Below, piece by piece: positions 61,763 through 64,000 of a stretch of 64,000 nucleotides of DNA. Numbering within the stretch: position 1 is the first letter of the stretch; every line of letters begins with the position of its first letter. The notes below the pieces were generated by a model, which was not told where the DNA came from, did not search any database, and saw only the letters and a program-made list of their open reading frames with translations. This DNA is from Desulfitobacterium_A sp034927245. GTDB taxonomy: Bacteria; Bacillota; Desulfitobacteriia; Desulfitobacteriales; Desulfitobacteriaceae. Position numbers and translations under genes: made by a program. The DNA lies in NCBI RefSeq assembly GCF_034927245.1, contig NZ_JAYFQK010000049.1, positions 1-64,000 of the forward strand, in the 5' to 3' direction.

Positions 61763-63037
61763 CTAAACTGTTGGATTTTCCATGATTCCAATGAAAAGCG
61801 GCAGTCCCGTTTGCGTATCCATGATTCCGTAAAGGAACGGGCGATCCATCGTCAGTTTTTTACCTGACACAGGGGCCCCCTGCGTTTTCATTTCAACAGA
61901 GGTCGCAGCAGCCGCTTCAGTCCCCTTCTCATCTACTCTAATAAAGGTTTTCTGTAGAACCTTGCTGATAAAAAGATCCTTTTTGTGCTGTTCATTCATC
62001 TGTGAGAAATCGGCGTAATTTCGATCAAAAGCAATCGCCATACCCATCCGTGTCAGTTCATTAACAAAATCGTCTTCATAACGGGCTTCAAACTTTGGTA
62101 AAGCAAGTTGGACTGTCGTCATAGACTTTTGAGCGAGAGTTTCGGAAATCGTCTTGTAAAGAACGGATTGATCCTGATTGGCCAGCCATTCGCGCGGTGT
62201 TATCTGCCCGTCAGGCAATACGGCAAAAAAGGCAAAATGTCCGTCATCATAAGGCAAAGCAATACCTGAGGCATTTTCCGCTTCAAAGTACGGCATTGGG
62301 TCATTTTTATGCATAAAGGAGGCTTCTGCTGGGCCATTTGGTGCATTAAAGCTTTGCGGGTGTGTAGCATTCTTTTCAAATGGGGTTTGCCAGTCTGACT
62401 TAAAATAAACGGCGTTAAGGAGATACATAGCAACATTAGGATCAATCGATTGAACCATTGTATTGATTTTTCCCTGGGTTGCCTTCTTCACCCAGTCATT
62501 GATAATATTCGGTGTATTTTCATTTTGAAGGTCAAGCTGTCGAGCATCTGCCGAATAGTAATCCGCGTTAGCCTGGAGAAACGGTTTATAAGGCTTGAAA
62601 TCTTGACCGTACCAAACAGAATTGGCTATTGTCAGCGTTGTTTTGCTGTTCGTTTGCTTAAGCAGTTCAGTCCAATCCCGACAAGATTGATTGACTTGAT
62701 CAACGGTTAAACCCTGATCCGCAAGCACTTTTAACATGGCGGTTTTTGTTTCACCATCGGCCCCATTCAAAGTCATGGCTAGGGCAAGATAAGCTGACGC
62801 CGGCGAGACAAGAATATTCCCCGTATTATCCGCCGAAGCTTTCAATAGTTCCGCCGAAAAATGATGGATAGACGTGCGGAATTCCTCTGGCAGAGTCCCC
62901 GGGTCGGGCCTCTCGGCCGCTTGAATATTTCCCATCAAGTCTGCGGCTTTTGCAGTTCGCGCACCCGTTGTGCATCCTGATAACATCAGCATCAAACTCA
63001 GACATACAACCAAGAAAAGCGAGAACTTGCGTTTCAT
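61763..63037 (-). CDS. Serpin-family protease inhibitor, predicted lipoprotein
   Basis: 424 aa. Signal peptide with lipobox (LMLMLSGC; Cys about residue 22), then a complete serpin fold: NILVSPASAYLALAMTLNGADGET, INDWVKKATQGKI, LLNAVYFKSDWQTPF, the breach region, hinge DEKGTEAAAATSVEM and C-terminal DRPFLYGIMDTQTGLPLFIGIMENP. The Ala-rich hinge is that of an inhibitory serpin. Counting from the hinge as in antitrypsin, P1 would be the Gln of KTQG (prediction). It is likely membrane-anchored outside and guards against host, neighbour or own proteases. ATG 63037 follows GGGGAT. Confidence 0.93.
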   Translation of the reverse strand: MKRKFSLFLVVCLSLMLMLSGCTTGARTAKAADLMGNIQAAERPDPGTLPEEFRTSIHHFSAELLKASADNTGNILVSPASAYLALAMTLNGADGETKTAMLKVLADQGLTVDQVNQSCRDWTELLKQTNSKTTLTIANSVWYGQDFKPYKPFLQANADYYSADARQLDLQNENTPNIINDWVKKATQGKINTMVQSIDPNVAMYLLNAVYFKSDWQTPFEKNATHPQSFNAPNGPAEASFMHKNDPMPYFEAENASGIALPYDDGHFAFFAVLPDGQITPREWLANQDQSVLYKTISETLAQKSMTTVQLALPKFEARYEDDFVNELTRMGMAIAFDRNYADFSQMNEQHKKDLFISKVLQKTFIRVDEKGTEAAAATSVEMKTQGAPVSGKKLTMDRPFLYGIMDTQTGLPLFIGIMENPTV

Positions 63038-63055
63038 AAATATCCCCATTAGCAC

Positions 63056-63549
63056 ACTCCCTTGCCATAATTAAAATTCACCAAACTTAAGAATGTAATC
63101 CTCCCGCGTATTCCATTTCTATAATTCGTTTGAACTTAAGATGAATATTCTCCATTGGTGGGAATATTCCTACTCCTTTTCACTATGCTAAAAGATTCTT
63201 GATCATTATAAAGGAAACTTACTTCAGGTGGAGTTTTGACTCCCGATAGTTCCGGTGGAACTATCGCACTTGTTTCTGAAGTTTAGTTGACTTATCCCCA
63301 CAGAGGACAAGTCAGCTAAGCTTGCAAAGCAAGCAAGCTTCCTATGTCCAGGGACTTAGCGCCACTTATCTCATCCTCACCGCTAAAGTTATTCTGTGTA
63401 GTTTGCGGTTCGGCAAAAGTAACCTGCGCCGATTAGCTTTTCTTTGTAGTATGCGGCTTGGGCGAAACCCTCACCCGGGTTTCGTCACTGGATACTTTCG
63501 TACTTTAGAAGTGGGGGTCTTAGTGGCAGTTAGTCATCGGATAAAAAAT
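63056..63549. other. Gap between serpin and RNase E/G gene with palindromes
   Basis: About 490 bp without a credible gene. It contains a perfect hairpin CGATAGTTCC-GGT-GGAACTATCG (63244-63266) and a second CGAAACCC / GGGTTTCG (63463-63484). Similar phrases recur: GGACTTAGCGCCACTTATC near 63350 and GGTCTTAGTGGCAGTTAGTC near 63517. It appears to be dispersed intergenic repeat material plus the serpin promoter, which I cannot define. Confidence 0.55.
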
Positions 63550-63597
63550 CAAACGTCCTTATAACACTCACAAAGTGAAATAAGGACGTTTGTTTTT
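63550..63597. terminator. Bidirectional terminator after the RNase E/G gene
   Basis: Perfect 13-bp stem CAAACGTCCTTAT / ATAAGGACGTTTG with T-runs on both sides (TTTTT on plus, ATTTTTT on minus). Confidence 0.9.
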
Positions 63598-63637
63598 AAA
63601 CCAATCGATAAGGAAGAGCAGGGATAACTATATCTAT

Positions 63638-64000
63638 TCACTTAAGCGTCCATCCCAAACCCTCACACACCGGGCAGGGTTTGCCGTAACGCGCGGCCAG
63701 GGTCTGTCCGACCTTTTTGCGGGTCATTTCCACCAGGCCGAGTTGGGTCAGCCCCATGATTTGGCACTTCACCTTATCCTGTGCGCAGGCTTTTTCCAGT
63801 GTCGTTAGGACCTGCTTTTGATCTTCTTCCGAAGTCATATCGATAAAATCAATAATAATGATTCCGCCGTAGTTGCGCAGGCGCAGCTGCCGGGCGATTT
63901 CCTCCGCTGCCTCGCAGTTTGTGTGCAAAACGGTATGTTCAAGAGAGCTCTTGCCGATATATTTTCCGGTATTGACATCGATTACCGTTAAAGCTTCCGT
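63638..64000 (-). CDS. rng: Ribonuclease E/G, C-terminal part (runs off the window)
   Basis: 120 codons of the 3' end; the gene continues beyond 64000. It reads TEALTVIDVNTGKYIGKSS, containing the DNase I-like metal-binding Asp, then TNCEAAEEIARQLRLRNYGGIIIIDFIDM with the second Asp, and ends with the zinc-link type CPVCEGLGWTLK. RNase E/G cleaves single-stranded AU-rich RNA and processes rRNA. The CDS has no start in this window; an internal TTG at 63928 is not the start. Confidence 0.93.
   Translation of the reverse strand, partial: TEALTVIDVNTGKYIGKSSLEHTVLHTNCEAAEEIARQLRLRNYGGIIIIDFIDMTSEEDQKQVLTTLEKACAQDKVKCQIMGLTQLGLVEMTRKKVGQTLAARYGKPCPVCEGLGWTLK

Noticed and set aside
63322..63564. 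80-codon plus-strand ORF upstream of the serpin
   Set aside because: It lies in palindromic intergenic repeats, with no ribosome-binding site and no family features.

Overview
This window reads as the chromosome of an anaerobic, spore-forming, menaquinone-using Firmicute of the Desulfosporosinus/Desulfitobacterium type (Peptococcaceae). That placement is inferred from gene content and order: spoIIP, a Spo0B-like protein next to obgE, a full men cluster, an Agr-type peptide system, T-box and lysine-riboswitch leaders, and the order rpsT / spoIIP / lepA / hemW / hrcA / grpE / dnaK / dnaJ / prmA / rsmE / mtaB / HIT / rpsU / yqeY. I could not search databases, so the genus is a guess. Almost every gene is on the minus strand.

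Layout. 1-1.8 kb (plus strand) carries accessory genes: a small membrane protein, an Xre-type regulator and a cysteine-rich pentapeptide-repeat protein. 1.85-19.4 kb (minus) is the translation and heat-shock cluster, with a CIRCE operator and promoter before hrcA. It is interrupted by an accessory helicase module (about 5.9-8.7 kb) next to a truncated tRNA 3' end, and by a repeat-rich gap between lepA and hemW. 19.5-31 kb holds a small gene with an in-frame UGA, murJ, spoIIP, rpsT, a RelB/ParE-type toxin-antitoxin pair, holA, a lysine-riboswitch-controlled permease, comEC and comEA. 31-36 kb holds leuS with a T-box, rsfS, yqeK, an RRM protein and nadD.

36-39.3 kb is an Agr-type quorum-sensing locus with unusual geometry. 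LytTR regulator, 5-TM protein, histidine kinase and AgrB are on the minus strand. A 44-codon AgrD precursor, easily missed because it is short, is divergent on the plus strand. Between them lies a pair of 9-bp direct repeats exactly 21 bp apart, the spacing expected of a LytTR/AgrA-type operator. The 5-TM protein and the kinase are in one reading frame separated by one stop codon, so together they look like a split AgrC.

39.3-45 kb holds yhbY, a MacAB-like permease and adaptor pair, obgE, a Spo0B-like protein, rpmA, prp and rplU. 45.1-53.6 kb is one 2844-codon gene for a cyclic beta-1,2-glucan synthase-like enzyme. 53.8-61.6 kb is the men operon (menF-D-H-B-E-C), with a 760-bp structured insertion between menB and menE and a perfect 12-bp palindrome at the presumed transcription start. 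The window ends with a lipoprotein serpin and the 3' part of an RNase E/G gene.

Most worth a second look: the divergent agr locus and its operator; the hairpin family with a shared loop and changed stems found in two intra-operon gaps; the in-frame UGA gene with a hairpin right behind the UGA; and the tRNA-fragment/helicase island.
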